From JAVXAG01 sp036660615 (GTDB taxonomy: Bacteria > Bacillota > Clostridia > Peptostreptococcales > Anaerovoracaceae): a DNA stretch of 19,197 nt. The position numbers and the translations under genes are program-made. The stretch lies in NCBI GenBank assembly GCA_036660615.1, contig JAVXAG010000024.1, forward strand, positions 1 through 19,197. Direction: 5' to 3'. Under the pieces are notes generated by a model. The model was not told the origin of the DNA. It saw nothing but the letters and a program-made list of their open reading frames with translations, and did no database searches. Below are positions 1-6,746 of this stretch, one piece after another; the first letter of the stretch is position 1, and each line of letters opens with the position of its first letter.

Positions 1-20
1 ACAAATATTCCAACTATTCT

Positions 21-51
21 AAAAAGCCGTTGTATAACTCAGCTTTTTTTG
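21..51 (+). terminator. Possible weak terminator of an upstream gene
   Basis: AAAAAGC (21-27) pairs with GCTTTTT (42-48) across a 14-nt loop, and the right arm runs on into T residues. The stem has only seven pairs, mostly A-T. It may end a gene left of the window. It overlaps the -35 of the next promoter. Confidence 0.35.
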
Positions 52-58
52 TTATAAT
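30..58 (+). promoter_or_regulatory. Promoter for the EF-G paralogue
   Basis: TTGTAT (30-35), 17 nt, then a perfect TATAAT (53-58). This fits a housekeeping-sigma promoter with a weak -35 and would start transcription near 65, giving a leader of about 30 nt before the ATG at 95. Confidence 0.6.
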
Positions 59-94
59 AATCACAAGTGAAAAATAATATGGGAGGTCTTATAT

Positions 95-2053
95 ATGAAA
101 GGCTATACAAGCGAGACAATCAGAAACGTTGCACTATTAGGACACGGCGGATGTGGTAAAACTACATTCTTGGAATCGGCATTATTTGCAACAGGCGTGA
201 TTAACAGACTAGGGAAAGTTGAAGACGGAAATACAGTATCGGACTACGATAAGATGGAGATTGAAAAAGGTTATTCAATTAATACTTCAGTTGTTCCAAT
301 TGAATGGAAAGACAGCAAGATTAATTTTATTGATACACCAGGATATTTTGATTTTATTGGTGAAGTAAATGCAGCACTTAGAGCTGCAGAAGCAGCGGTT
401 ATATTAGTGGACGCAGGTGCAGGTATTCAAGTAGGAACTGAACAGGCATGGAAAGCTTGCGAAAGATATAAGAAACCAAGATTTATGGTAATAAATAAGA
501 GAGACAAAGATGAATTTGATTTTTATAAAACATTTGATGAGCTAAAGGCTAAATTTGGCGAGACACTTATCCCATTTAGCTGGCCGCTTTCAGCTGATAT
601 TGATGAGGACTTAAAGGAAGCCATCGCTATGACAGATGATACCCTTATGGACAAGTATTTTAGCGGTGAAAACTTTACCGACGAAGAAATAAAAACTGGT
701 TTAGTAAAGGGTATTGCCGATGGAGTTATCGTTCCAGTATGCTCATCTGCATTCCAACTTGGAGCTGGTATTGAAGGTCTTTTAGACTTGCTTCTTACAT
801 ATGTTCCAACACCATTGCAACATGGACCTTATGCAGGGTTTAATGATGACAATGAACCAGTAGAGAGAATTTCTGTTGTAGATGGACCAATGTCATCATT
901 TGTATTTAAAACAATTGTTGACCCATTTGTAGGAAAAATTTCTATTATGAAAGTAATAACGGGCAAAATCAACTCTAGCACAGAAGTTCTAAACGAAAGA
1001 ACTGGCAAGATGGAAAAATTGGGCAAGTTATTCTTCTTAAGAGGAAAAAATCAGTTAGAACTTAACTATGCAGAAGCAGGCGACATAGTTGCTGTAGCAA
1101 AACTTCAATATACATTATCGGGAGACACACTTTGCGACAAGAACAGTATCATCAGATACTTGCCGCTTGATTTCCCAACACCGTCATATTATATTGCTAT
1201 TGAAGCAGCAGATAAGGCAGACGAAGAAAAAATGGGTACTGGTCTAAACAGACTAAGAGAAGAAGATCCATCGTTTATCGTGGAAAGAAATTCTGAAACT
1301 CACCAAACATTACTTGGTGGTCAGGGAGATATCCAATTAGGCATTATTATTGCGAAACTAAAAGATAGATTTGGGGTAAATGTTAAGACAGTTCCTCAAA
1401 AGATTGCATATAGAGAGACAATCAAAGGTAATTCAGACGTCCAAGGAAAGCACAAAAAGCAATCTGGTGGTGCAGGACAATATGGAGATGTTCATATTAA
1501 ATTCTCACCTTCAGACAAAGAATTTGAATTTGAAGAAAAACTATTCGGCGGTTCAATTCCAAAGAATTATGTGCCAGCTGTAGAAAAAGGTTTATTTGAA
1601 TGTATGAACAAAGGACCTTTGGCAGGTTGCAAAGTTGTAAATGTTAAGGCTGTTTTGTATGATGGTTCATACCATGATGTAGACTCCAACGAAATGGCAT
1701 TTAAGATTGCCGCTTCCTTAGCATTTAAAAAGGGAATTGCAGAAGCAAAACCTTGCTTACTTGAGCCTATTATGCATATGGAAATAATGGTTCCAGATGA
1801 TTATATGGGTGATGTAATGGGCGATATGAACAAGAGAAGAGGAAAAATCTTAGGTATGGAACCACAAAATGATGGTGGACAAAAGTTACTTGCAGAAGCT
1901 CCTCAAGCAGAAATTTTTGATTATGCAGTGGGACTTAGAGCAATGACTCAAGCCAGAGGAACTTTTACTATGAAATTTGAAAGATATGAAGAAGTACCTC
2001 ATCAACTTGCAGAGAAGATTATTGCTAACCACCAAGCTGAACTAGAGGCATAA
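95..2053 (+). CDS. EF-G-like translational GTPase (EF-G2 / FusA2 type)
   Basis: A 652-residue GTPase with the domain plan of elongation factor G. The P-loop GHGGCGKT lies at residues 16-23, DTPG at 80-83 and NKRD (NKxD) at 134-137. Domain IV has the SGGAGQYGDVHIKF stretch, and domain V closes the protein. The switch I region reads KGYSINTS rather than the RGITIT of canonical EF-G, and the protein is roughly 40-50 residues shorter than EF-G. Both point to the EF-G2/FusA2 paralogue branch, not the translocase. The role of that branch in Firmicutes is unclear; a ribosome-associated or stress role is possible. TetM-like protection proteins are relatives, but the domain IV sequence fits EF-G2 better. 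GGGAGG sits just upstream of the ATG. The gene has its own promoter and is not in a ribosomal protein operon. Confidence 0.9.
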   Translation: MKGYTSETIRNVALLGHGGCGKTTFLESALFATGVINRLGKVEDGNTVSDYDKMEIEKGYSINTSVVPIEWKDSKINFIDTPGYFDFIGEVNAALRAAEAAVILVDAGAGIQVGTEQAWKACERYKKPRFMVINKRDKDEFDFYKTFDELKAKFGETLIPFSWPLSADIDEDLKEAIAMTDDTLMDKYFSGENFTDEEIKTGLVKGIADGVIVPVCSSAFQLGAGIEGLLDLLLTYVPTPLQHGPYAGFNDDNEPVERISVVDGPMSSFVFKTIVDPFVGKISIMKVITGKINSSTEVLNERTGKMEKLGKLFFLRGKNQLELNYAEAGDIVAVAKLQYTLSGDTLCDKNSIIRYLPLDFPTPSYYIAIEAADKADEEKMGTGLNRLREEDPSFIVERNSETHQTLLGGQGDIQLGIIIAKLKDRFGVNVKTVPQKIAYRETIKGNSDVQGKHKKQSGGAGQYGDVHIKFSPSDKEFEFEEKLFGGSIPKNYVPAVEKGLFECMNKGPLAGCKVVNVKAVLYDGSYHDVDSNEMAFKIAASLAFKKGIAEAKPCLLEPIMHMEIMVPDDYMGDVMGDMNKRRGKILGMEPQNDGGQKLLAEAPQAEIFDYAVGLRAMTQARGTFTMKFERYEEVPHQLAEKIIANHQAELEA

Positions 2054-2121
2054 TAGCTTGTTTCAAATAACCATATCTTGGGTATTTTAAATAATAGAAA
2101 TACTTATAGGAGGTAGTAGAC

Positions 2122-2280
2122 ATGATTTATGTATGTGGCGCATGTGGATGGGAATATAACGAGGAACTTGGTTTTCCTGAAAAAGGGATAGAGCCTGGAA
2201 CTAAATTTGAAGATCTTCCAGATGATTTTGAATGCGACCTTTGCGGAATGGGCAAAGACGTATTTGAACCAAAAAAATAA
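2122..2280 (+). CDS. Rubredoxin
   Basis: A 52-residue protein with the rubredoxin fold signature: CGACG (C5, C8) near the N-terminus and CDLCG (C38, C41) near the C-terminus, giving four Cys ligands for one iron. The middle reads GIEPGTKFEDLPDDF, the classic rubredoxin core. Rubredoxins carry single electrons in the cytoplasm and in anaerobes often feed rubrerythrin or oxygen-reducing flavoproteins. No such partner lies nearby. The usual Pro after the third Cys is Asp here, and the usual core Trp before that Cys is Phe. A near-perfect AGGAGGT (2108-2114) is seven nt from the ATG, which fixes the start. The gene follows the EF-G paralogue by 68 nt and may be co-transcribed with it; a terminator follows directly. 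Confidence 0.93.
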   Translation: MIYVCGACGWEYNEELGFPEKGIEPGTKFEDLPDDFECDLCGMGKDVFEPKK

Positions 2281-2298
2281 ACAGACAATGAATAAAGG

Positions 2299-2336
2299 AA
2301 ACAGCTCAGTGCTATAAATGCATTTGGGCTGTTTTT
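2299..2336 (+). terminator. Rho-independent terminator after rubredoxin
   Basis: AAACAGCTC (2299-2307) pairs with GGGCTGTTT (2326-2334) over nine base pairs including one G-T wobble, followed by TT. It lies 18 nt after the rubredoxin stop and just before the radA promoter. Confidence 0.8.
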
Positions 2337-2340
2337 GCGT

Positions 2341-2369
2341 TTGACAGAGAAGGGTAAATTTGATATACT
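2341..2369 (+). promoter_or_regulatory. Promoter of radA
   Basis: A perfect TTGACA (2341-2346), 17 nt, then TATACT (2364-2369) preceded by TG at the extended -10 position (2361-2362). Start of transcription expected near 2376, leaving a leader of about 60 nt. Confidence 0.85.
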
Positions 2370-2376
2370 ATAAAAA

Positions 2377-2390
2377 AGAACAAACGTTTG
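2377..2390 (+). promoter_or_regulatory. Candidate LexA (SOS) operator at radA
   Basis: AGAACAAACGTTTG fits the core of the B. subtilis LexA/DinR box as I recall it (GAAC-RNRY-GTTY); only the two outermost bases differ. It contains the perfect palindrome CAAACGTTTG (2381-2390). It starts seven nt after the -10 of a strong promoter, so a bound repressor would block the start site. radA is a recombination and repair gene, which makes SOS control sensible. The assignment rests on motif match and position. Confidence 0.6.
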
Positions 2391-2417
2391 CATATGAGGA
2401 AGTTATTTGTTTGCATA
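2386..2417 (+). repeat. Direct repeat GTTTGCATA in the radA leader
   Basis: GTTTGCATA occurs at 2386-2394 and again at 2409-2417, 23 bp apart. The first copy overlaps the right half of the LexA-like box; the second has no left half. Role unknown; it may be chance in AT-rich DNA. Confidence 0.45.
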
Positions 2418-2437
2418 GATGAAATAAAGGGGATAAA

Positions 2438-3817
2438 ATGGCGAAAAAAAGTAAGACAGTATTTGTATGCCAAGAATGTGGATATGAGAGTCCCAAGTGG
2501 ATGGGACAATGTATCTGCGGAGCATGGAACACGATGATAGAGGAAAAGGTAGTTGAAGCGGTTGAAAATGACAGTAGGCGTAGGGCAACAATCGGTGCAA
2601 GACCGTCGGTTCTTAACAAAGTTGGATCGGGAGATTATGTACGTATTGATACAGGTATCGGAGAACTTAACAGAGTTTTGGGTGGTGGATTAGTCAGAGG
2701 TTCCTTGACACTTATTTCTGGAGAACCTGGCATCGGAAAGTCCACTATGATTATTCAGGCGGCCGCTAATATGGCAAAGAGCCAAGGTTCGGTGCTGTAT
2801 GTTTCTGGGGAAGAATCAGAAGAACAGATAAAAATGCGTGGTGATAGAGTTTGTCCAGATATGAGCGATAATTTATTTGTTTTGGCAGAAACCAATATGG
2901 AAAATATTCTTGTTTGTTGTGAAAATATCAAACCCAAGTTTTTAGTAATAGACTCAATTCAAACTATGTATACCCAAGAACTTGACTCGATTCCAGGTAG
3001 TGTTTCTCAAGTCAGGGCATGCGGAAACCAATTAATGAAACTAGGCAAGACAAATAATATACCGATTTTCATTGTCGCTCATGTGACCAAAAGTGGAGAT
3101 TTGGCTGGCCCTAAAATCGTAGAGCATTTGGTGGATTGTGTCCTAAACTTTGCAGGGGAACGTGACCACGAATTGAGAATCTTGAGGGCTTACAAAAATA
3201 GATTTGGAACCACAAGCGAAATAGGTGCCTTCCAGATGGAAGAAAAAGGTATGGTAGAAATAAAGAATTTATCTGGCAGTTTCCTTGAGAATACAGAGGA
3301 GAAGGCAGAAGGCTCAGTTATTACTGCAATATACGAAGGTAGCAGACCAGTGCTATTTGAAATACAGGCATTAACGGCGCCTGCTAATGTAGGATTTGCT
3401 AGGAGAACTTCTGTGGGAGTGGACAACCAAAGGCTAAATATGATTTTGGCAGTTCTCGAAAAAAAGGTGGGACTGACCATGATAAATCAGGACGTCTATG
3501 TCAACGTGGTTGGAGGAATGAGACCGGATAGCACGTCTATTGACCTTGCAGTTGCCTTAGCCATATACTCGTCGCTACGGGGCATTACGGCCCTAAAAAG
3601 AACCATTGCCATAGGAGAGGTGGGACTGACGGGCGACTTGCGTTCTGTTTCCAATGCGGACAAGATAGTCAGCGAAGCAATTCGTATGGGTTATCAACAA
3701 ATAATATTGCCTAGGAAAAATGCTCAAAAGATAGATAAAAGTATATTAGGTGCAGATTGTACCATTGTCGCAGCTAGAAATATTTATGATGCAATAAACG
3801 CATATAAAGAGCAGTGA
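2438..3817 (+). CDS. radA: DNA repair protein RadA (Sms)
   Basis: A 459-residue RadA. An N-terminal zinc finger has C11/C14 and C25/C27. A RecA-like ATPase domain follows, with Walker A GEPGIGKST (95-103), a Walker B ending in VID (170-172) and the RadA-specific KNRFG motif (253-257). The C-terminal third is the Lon-like domain. RadA is a hexameric branch-migration helicase that processes recombination intermediates and supports natural transformation. The second half of the zinc finger is CxC (QCICGAW), one residue shorter than the CxxC I expect. The ATG has AAGGGGAT about five nt upstream. The gene is a single transcription unit with a strong promoter, a LexA-like box and a downstream hairpin. 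The usual neighbour disA is absent. Confidence 0.96.
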   Translation: MAKKSKTVFVCQECGYESPKWMGQCICGAWNTMIEEKVVEAVENDSRRRATIGARPSVLNKVGSGDYVRIDTGIGELNRVLGGGLVRGSLTLISGEPGIGKSTMIIQAAANMAKSQGSVLYVSGEESEEQIKMRGDRVCPDMSDNLFVLAETNMENILVCCENIKPKFLVIDSIQTMYTQELDSIPGSVSQVRACGNQLMKLGKTNNIPIFIVAHVTKSGDLAGPKIVEHLVDCVLNFAGERDHELRILRAYKNRFGTTSEIGAFQMEEKGMVEIKNLSGSFLENTEEKAEGSVITAIYEGSRPVLFEIQALTAPANVGFARRTSVGVDNQRLNMILAVLEKKVGLTMINQDVYVNVVGGMRPDSTSIDLAVALAIYSSLRGITALKRTIAIGEVGLTGDLRSVSNADKIVSEAIRMGYQQIILPRKNAQKIDKSILGADCTIVAARNIYDAINAYKEQ

Positions 3818-3850
3818 TGGTACATTTTTAGCCCAATGACAGAACCTATT

Positions 3851-3901
3851 AAATAAAGCCACCTCACTAACTTTTTACAGTTAGTATGGTGGCTATTTTT
3901 G
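3851..3901. terminator. Bidirectional terminator between radA and the histidine kinase gene
   Basis: GCCACC (3858-3863) and ACTAAC (3866-3871) pair with GTTAGT (3880-3885) and GGTGGC (3888-3893) around a short loop, with a small internal mismatch. T residues flank the right side and A residues the left, so the hairpin can end transcription from both convergent genes. Confidence 0.85.
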
Positions 3902-3907
3902 TGGTAT

Positions 3908-5338
3908 TTATTTAACCTTTGGTACTTCCATTTCAAACCAGAAAGTGCTACCTTTACCAACTTTGCTGTTAACACCGAAGTCGGCTTTGTGTAGAGTAAG
4001 GATTTCTTTAACTATTGATAAACCAAGGCCACTGCCCTCAGTAGCTCGAACGTGGTGAGTGCTGGACTTGTAATATCTTTCCCATACATGAGTAATTTCG
4101 TCTGGAGCTATTCCTGCGCCATGGTCTATTATTTCACATCTCATTCTGTTTTTAATCTTTTTGATGTTGATTATAATCGTCTTATCAATACCACAATACT
4201 TTACTGCATTATTTATCAAGTTAGAAAGAACTTGTTGCATCTTTGCAGGATCAGCGTTGACAATTATGTGTTTTGGACAATTAAAACTAAAAATATAACC
4301 TTCCTGTTCAGCCAGAATATCATAAGACGATAACAGGATTTCAACAGTGTGTTTTATATCAAAGTCCTCACGCTCCAAAGTGATTTTCTTTGATTGCATT
4401 CTAGAAATATTTAGCATATCACTTACAAGAGTATTCAAACGGTCAGCCTCATCTATTATTACTTGTAGATGAGAGTCCCTCTTTGTTGGATTGTTTCCAG
4501 AAATATCTCGAATTAATTCAGCATAGGATTTTATCATTGTAAGAGGAGTTCTCAAATCGTGAGAAACATTGGCAATAAGGTCTTTTTGGTACATATCAGT
4601 TTTTTCAAGCTCGTAAGAAGCCTGATTTAATGTTTCGGCAAGGTCACATATTTCAGTGTAGTGACCACCTTGGAATTTTATGTTATAGTTTCCTTTTCCC
4701 ATTTCAGCTGCGGAATTTGTAATATCCTTTATTGGTCTGGAAATACGTTTGGCTAAATAAAGAGCCAAGGCAAATGCAAGCAAAGCAGCAATAATAGTGA
4801 TATATATCAGCTGAGAACGGAGAATGGAAACAGTTGATTGCACTGGGTTAAGAGGTGAGAAAATATACAATATAGTTTCAGCCTCTGGAGTTTTATTTAA
4901 GTAGCAGGCATAAGATAAAGTCTTTGTGCTGTTATCATTGCCTGGAGAAATCAACGAAACCTTGTCCAAAGATGATCGTGCTAGCCTTGACTTTAGAGCT
5001 TGAACCTCAAAACCATATAAATATAGAGGAATACGCCCACTAGCATCTGGAGAAAATAAAATTGAGCCATCGGCCGATTCGATTTTCACATAAATATCGT
5101 TGTTAAAGGCCAAAGACTGAATCCGGTCAGCTAATTCATCGTCGCCTCGCTCATATTGAGTAATAATACTATTGGCAATCTTCGTAGTCTCTGAAATTTT
5201 CATTTCCTCATAATATGTATTTAGGAAAAAGATTTGCAAAAACCAAATAAGCACAATAAGTAAAGCTGCGAAACTAATAAAATGCATCCACAGCTTAAAT
5301 CTTATACTTTTAAAATCAAATTTATGCTTCAAATTCAA
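3908..5338 (-). CDS. Sensor histidine kinase (membrane, HAMP-HisKA-HATPase)
   Basis: A 476-residue sensor kinase. TM1 spans about 15-39, an extracytoplasmic sensor region about 40-175, TM2 about 176-197, and a HAMP linker runs to about 250. The phospho-acceptor H260 lies in NVSHDLRTP. The ATPase domain shows the N box NLINNAVKY (373-381), the G1 box DHGAGI (405-410) and the G2 box GSGLGLSIV (435-443). It should phosphorylate the adjacent response regulator. The sensor region resembles no ligand-binding fold I recognise, so the signal is unknown. The chosen start is TTG at 5338, inside the end of the regulator gene (17-nt overlap). A GGTAGGAT stretch lies upstream, and a second in-frame TTG is six nt further in. 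The start is less sure than the gene. Confidence 0.92.
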   Translation of the reverse strand: MNLKHKFDFKSIRFKLWMHFISFAALLIVLIWFLQIFFLNTYYEEMKISETTKIANSIITQYERGDDELADRIQSLAFNNDIYVKIESADGSILFSPDASGRIPLYLYGFEVQALKSRLARSSLDKVSLISPGNDNSTKTLSYACYLNKTPEAETILYIFSPLNPVQSTVSILRSQLIYITIIAALLAFALALYLAKRISRPIKDITNSAAEMGKGNYNIKFQGGHYTEICDLAETLNQASYELEKTDMYQKDLIANVSHDLRTPLTMIKSYAELIRDISGNNPTKRDSHLQVIIDEADRLNTLVSDMLNISRMQSKKITLEREDFDIKHTVEILLSSYDILAEQEGYIFSFNCPKHIIVNADPAKMQQVLSNLINNAVKYCGIDKTIIINIKKIKNRMRCEIIDHGAGIAPDEITHVWERYYKSSTHHVRATEGSGLGLSIVKEILTLHKADFGVNSKVGKGSTFWFEMEVPKVK

Positions 5339-5999
5339 ATTTATATCCTACCCCTCTTAAGGTTACAATAAAATCCCTGTAAGGGCCTAAGTTGTTACGT
5401 AAATTTTTTATGTGAGTGTCAATAGTTCTGTCATCACCGAAGAAGTCATATCCCCAAATATCCGAAAGCAACTTGTCCCTAGAAAGAGCTAAGTTTTTGT
5501 TTTCAATTAAATAGAAAAGAAGCTCATACTCTTTAGGAGTCAATTCAACTCTTTCACCATCTACAGAAACAGTCCTTGCGGCGATATTAATCTCTAGTCC
5601 GTCAAATTTTAGTAGATTTGATGTGGCTTGAGTCGCAGAGTTCTTTCTTGACAAGATAACATTAATTCTTGCCATCAGCTCTTTTGGGCTAAAAGGTTTT
5701 ACGACGTAATCATCGATGCCTAGCTCAAATCCGAAAAGTTTATCATATTCTTCACTTCTTGCAGAAAGCATAATGACAGGAACGTCTTTAATTTTTTTAA
5801 TCTCTTTGCATGCCGTAAAGCCATCAAGCTTTGGCATCATTATATCCATTACAATAAGGTCGTAATCATTTAATTTACACAGGCCAACAGCACTCATGCC
5901 GTCAGCAGCCTCGGTAACTTCATACCCGCTGAATTCAGCGTATTCTTTTATTACCTCGCGAATTTTTGGTTCATCATCAACAACTAATAGTTTGTACAT
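5322..5999 (-). CDS. OmpR/PhoB-family response regulator
   Basis: A 225-residue regulator. The receiver domain (1-118) has acidic D8/D9, phospho-acceptor D52 in VMDIMMP and K101 in VVKPFSP. A winged-helix DNA-binding domain covers about 128-225 and includes LTPKEYELL, RTIDTHIKNLR and RGVGYKFE, typical of OmpR/PhoB. I chose the ATG at 5999 because AAGGAGG sits about six nt upstream; a longer reading frame to 6032 has no comparable site. It is transcribed with the downstream kinase gene and diverges from carD. Its targets cannot be read here; autoregulation is common for this family. Confidence 0.94.
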   Translation of the reverse strand: MYKLLVVDDEPKIREVIKEYAEFSGYEVTEAADGMSAVGLCKLNDYDLIVMDIMMPKLDGFTACKEIKKIKDVPVIMLSARSEEYDKLFGFELGIDDYVVKPFSPKELMARINVILSRKNSATQATSNLLKFDGLEINIAARTVSVDGERVELTPKEYELLFYLIENKNLALSRDKLLSDIWGYDFFGDDRTIDTHIKNLRNNLGPYRDFIVTLRGVGYKFEFEA

Positions 6000-6039
6000 G
6001 GTAAGCCTCCTTGTTCCCATTCTTTTATTCATGTTATAT

Positions 6040-6069
6040 GTTATATTTTTATTGTGTAGTTTATATGAA
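6040..6069 (-). promoter_or_regulatory. Possible promoter of the two-component operon
   Basis: On the minus strand, TTCATA (plus 6064-6069), 18 nt, then TATAAC (plus 6040-6045). The -35 is weak. A second TATAAC lies directly downstream, forming a tandem ATATAAC repeat (6033-6046). Confidence 0.35.
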
Positions 6070-6103
6070 TTTTATATATTTATTCTAACACAAAAGAAAA
6101 CAG

Positions 6104-6132
6104 TTGACACGCAATTTCGATTGTGATAAGAT
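6104..6132 (+). promoter_or_regulatory. Upstream promoter (P1) of the carD operon
   Basis: A perfect TTGACA (6104-6109), 17 nt, then TAAGAT (6127-6132) with TG at the extended -10 position (6124-6125). The spacer holds an imperfect inverted repeat (CACGCAAT / ATTGTG). Confidence 0.7.
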
Positions 6133-6147
6133 AAAAAACTTGTTTAC

Positions 6148-6177
6148 TTGACAGAAACTCTAAAAATGCCTTATACT
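6148..6177 (+). promoter_or_regulatory. Downstream promoter (P2) of the carD operon
   Basis: A second perfect TTGACA (6148-6153), 18 nt, then TATACT (6172-6177). Start expected near 6184, about 24 nt before the carD ATG. It lies 44 bp downstream of P1. Confidence 0.7.
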
Positions 6178-6207
6178 GTTAGTATAGATATGAGTGGAGG
6201 AGATAAC

Positions 6208-6681
6208 ATGTTTTCAATTGGAGATAAAATTTTATATCCCATGCATGGTGCAGGAATAATCCAAGAAATCGAAGAAAAAGATATTTTGGGTGAGACTAGA
6301 AGATATTACATCCTAAGATTGCCATACGGTGATATGAACGTAATGATTCCAGTAGACAATAGTACTGACATCGGGATAAGGCCTATTATTAATAGAGATG
6401 CTATTGAGGGAGTGTTTGTTGTGCTACGTGCAACTACATCAGAAATGTCTAATAACTGGAATAGACGTTACCGAGAGAACATGGAAAAACTTAAAACCGG
6501 AGACATTCTTGAAGTCGCTGAAGTTGTGAGAAACCTTACAAGAACAGATAGAGTAAAGAAACTGTCAACGGGAGAGAAGAAAATGCTAAACAACGCAAAG
6601 CAAATTCTTGAGAGCGAGCTAATACTTGCTGGAGATATGGATCCTACGCAGATTGACGATTTAGTTGAGGAGGCAGTATAA
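6208..6681 (+). CDS. CarD/CdnL-family RNA polymerase-binding regulator
   Basis: A 157-residue protein. The N-terminal part (about 1-60) has the RNA polymerase-interaction fold typical of CarD, with FSIGDKILYPMHGAG and YYILRLPYGDMNVMIP. The C-terminal part is a helical domain likely to contact DNA. CarD family members bind the RNA polymerase beta subunit and stabilise open complexes, often at rRNA and growth promoters. I chose the ATG at 6208 because GGAGGAG lies just upstream; a longer in-frame reading from a TTG at 6148 would start within the P2 promoter and is not credible. This is the first gene of the long + strand cluster. A 66-nt gap separates it from the next gene. Confidence 0.92.
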   Translation: MFSIGDKILYPMHGAGIIQEIEEKDILGETRRYYILRLPYGDMNVMIPVDNSTDIGIRPIINRDAIEGVFVVLRATTSEMSNNWNRRYRENMEKLKTGDILEVAEVVRNLTRTDRVKKLSTGEKKMLNNAKQILESELILAGDMDPTQIDDLVEEAV

Positions 6682-6693
6682 GAATTTTCCCCT

Positions 6694-6716
6694 TAGATAT
6701 CGTGCTGTAATATCTA
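6694..6716 (+). other. Small hairpin between carD and the PIN-TRAM gene
   Basis: TAGATAT (6694-6700) pairs with ATATCTA (6710-6716) over a nine-nt loop. No T-tract follows, so it does not look like a terminator. It might influence mRNA processing or stability; function unproven. Confidence 0.3.
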
Positions 6717-6746
6717 TAAAAATACTGAGGAAAGGAGAAAAACTCA

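Noticed and set aside
2065..2088. Imperfect hairpin AAATAACC/GGGTATTT between the EF-G paralogue and rubredoxin
   Set aside because: One mismatch and no T-tract; not a convincing terminator or regulatory element.
2127..2619. Several minus-strand open frames opposite rubredoxin and radA
   Set aside because: They are low-complexity shadows of the + strand genes and cross the terminator and promoter; no ribosome binding sites or family motifs.
6148..6207. Longer CarD start (20 extra residues)
   Set aside because: The extension would start on TTG within the P2 -35 box; GGAGGAG directly before the ATG at 6208 fixes the shorter start.
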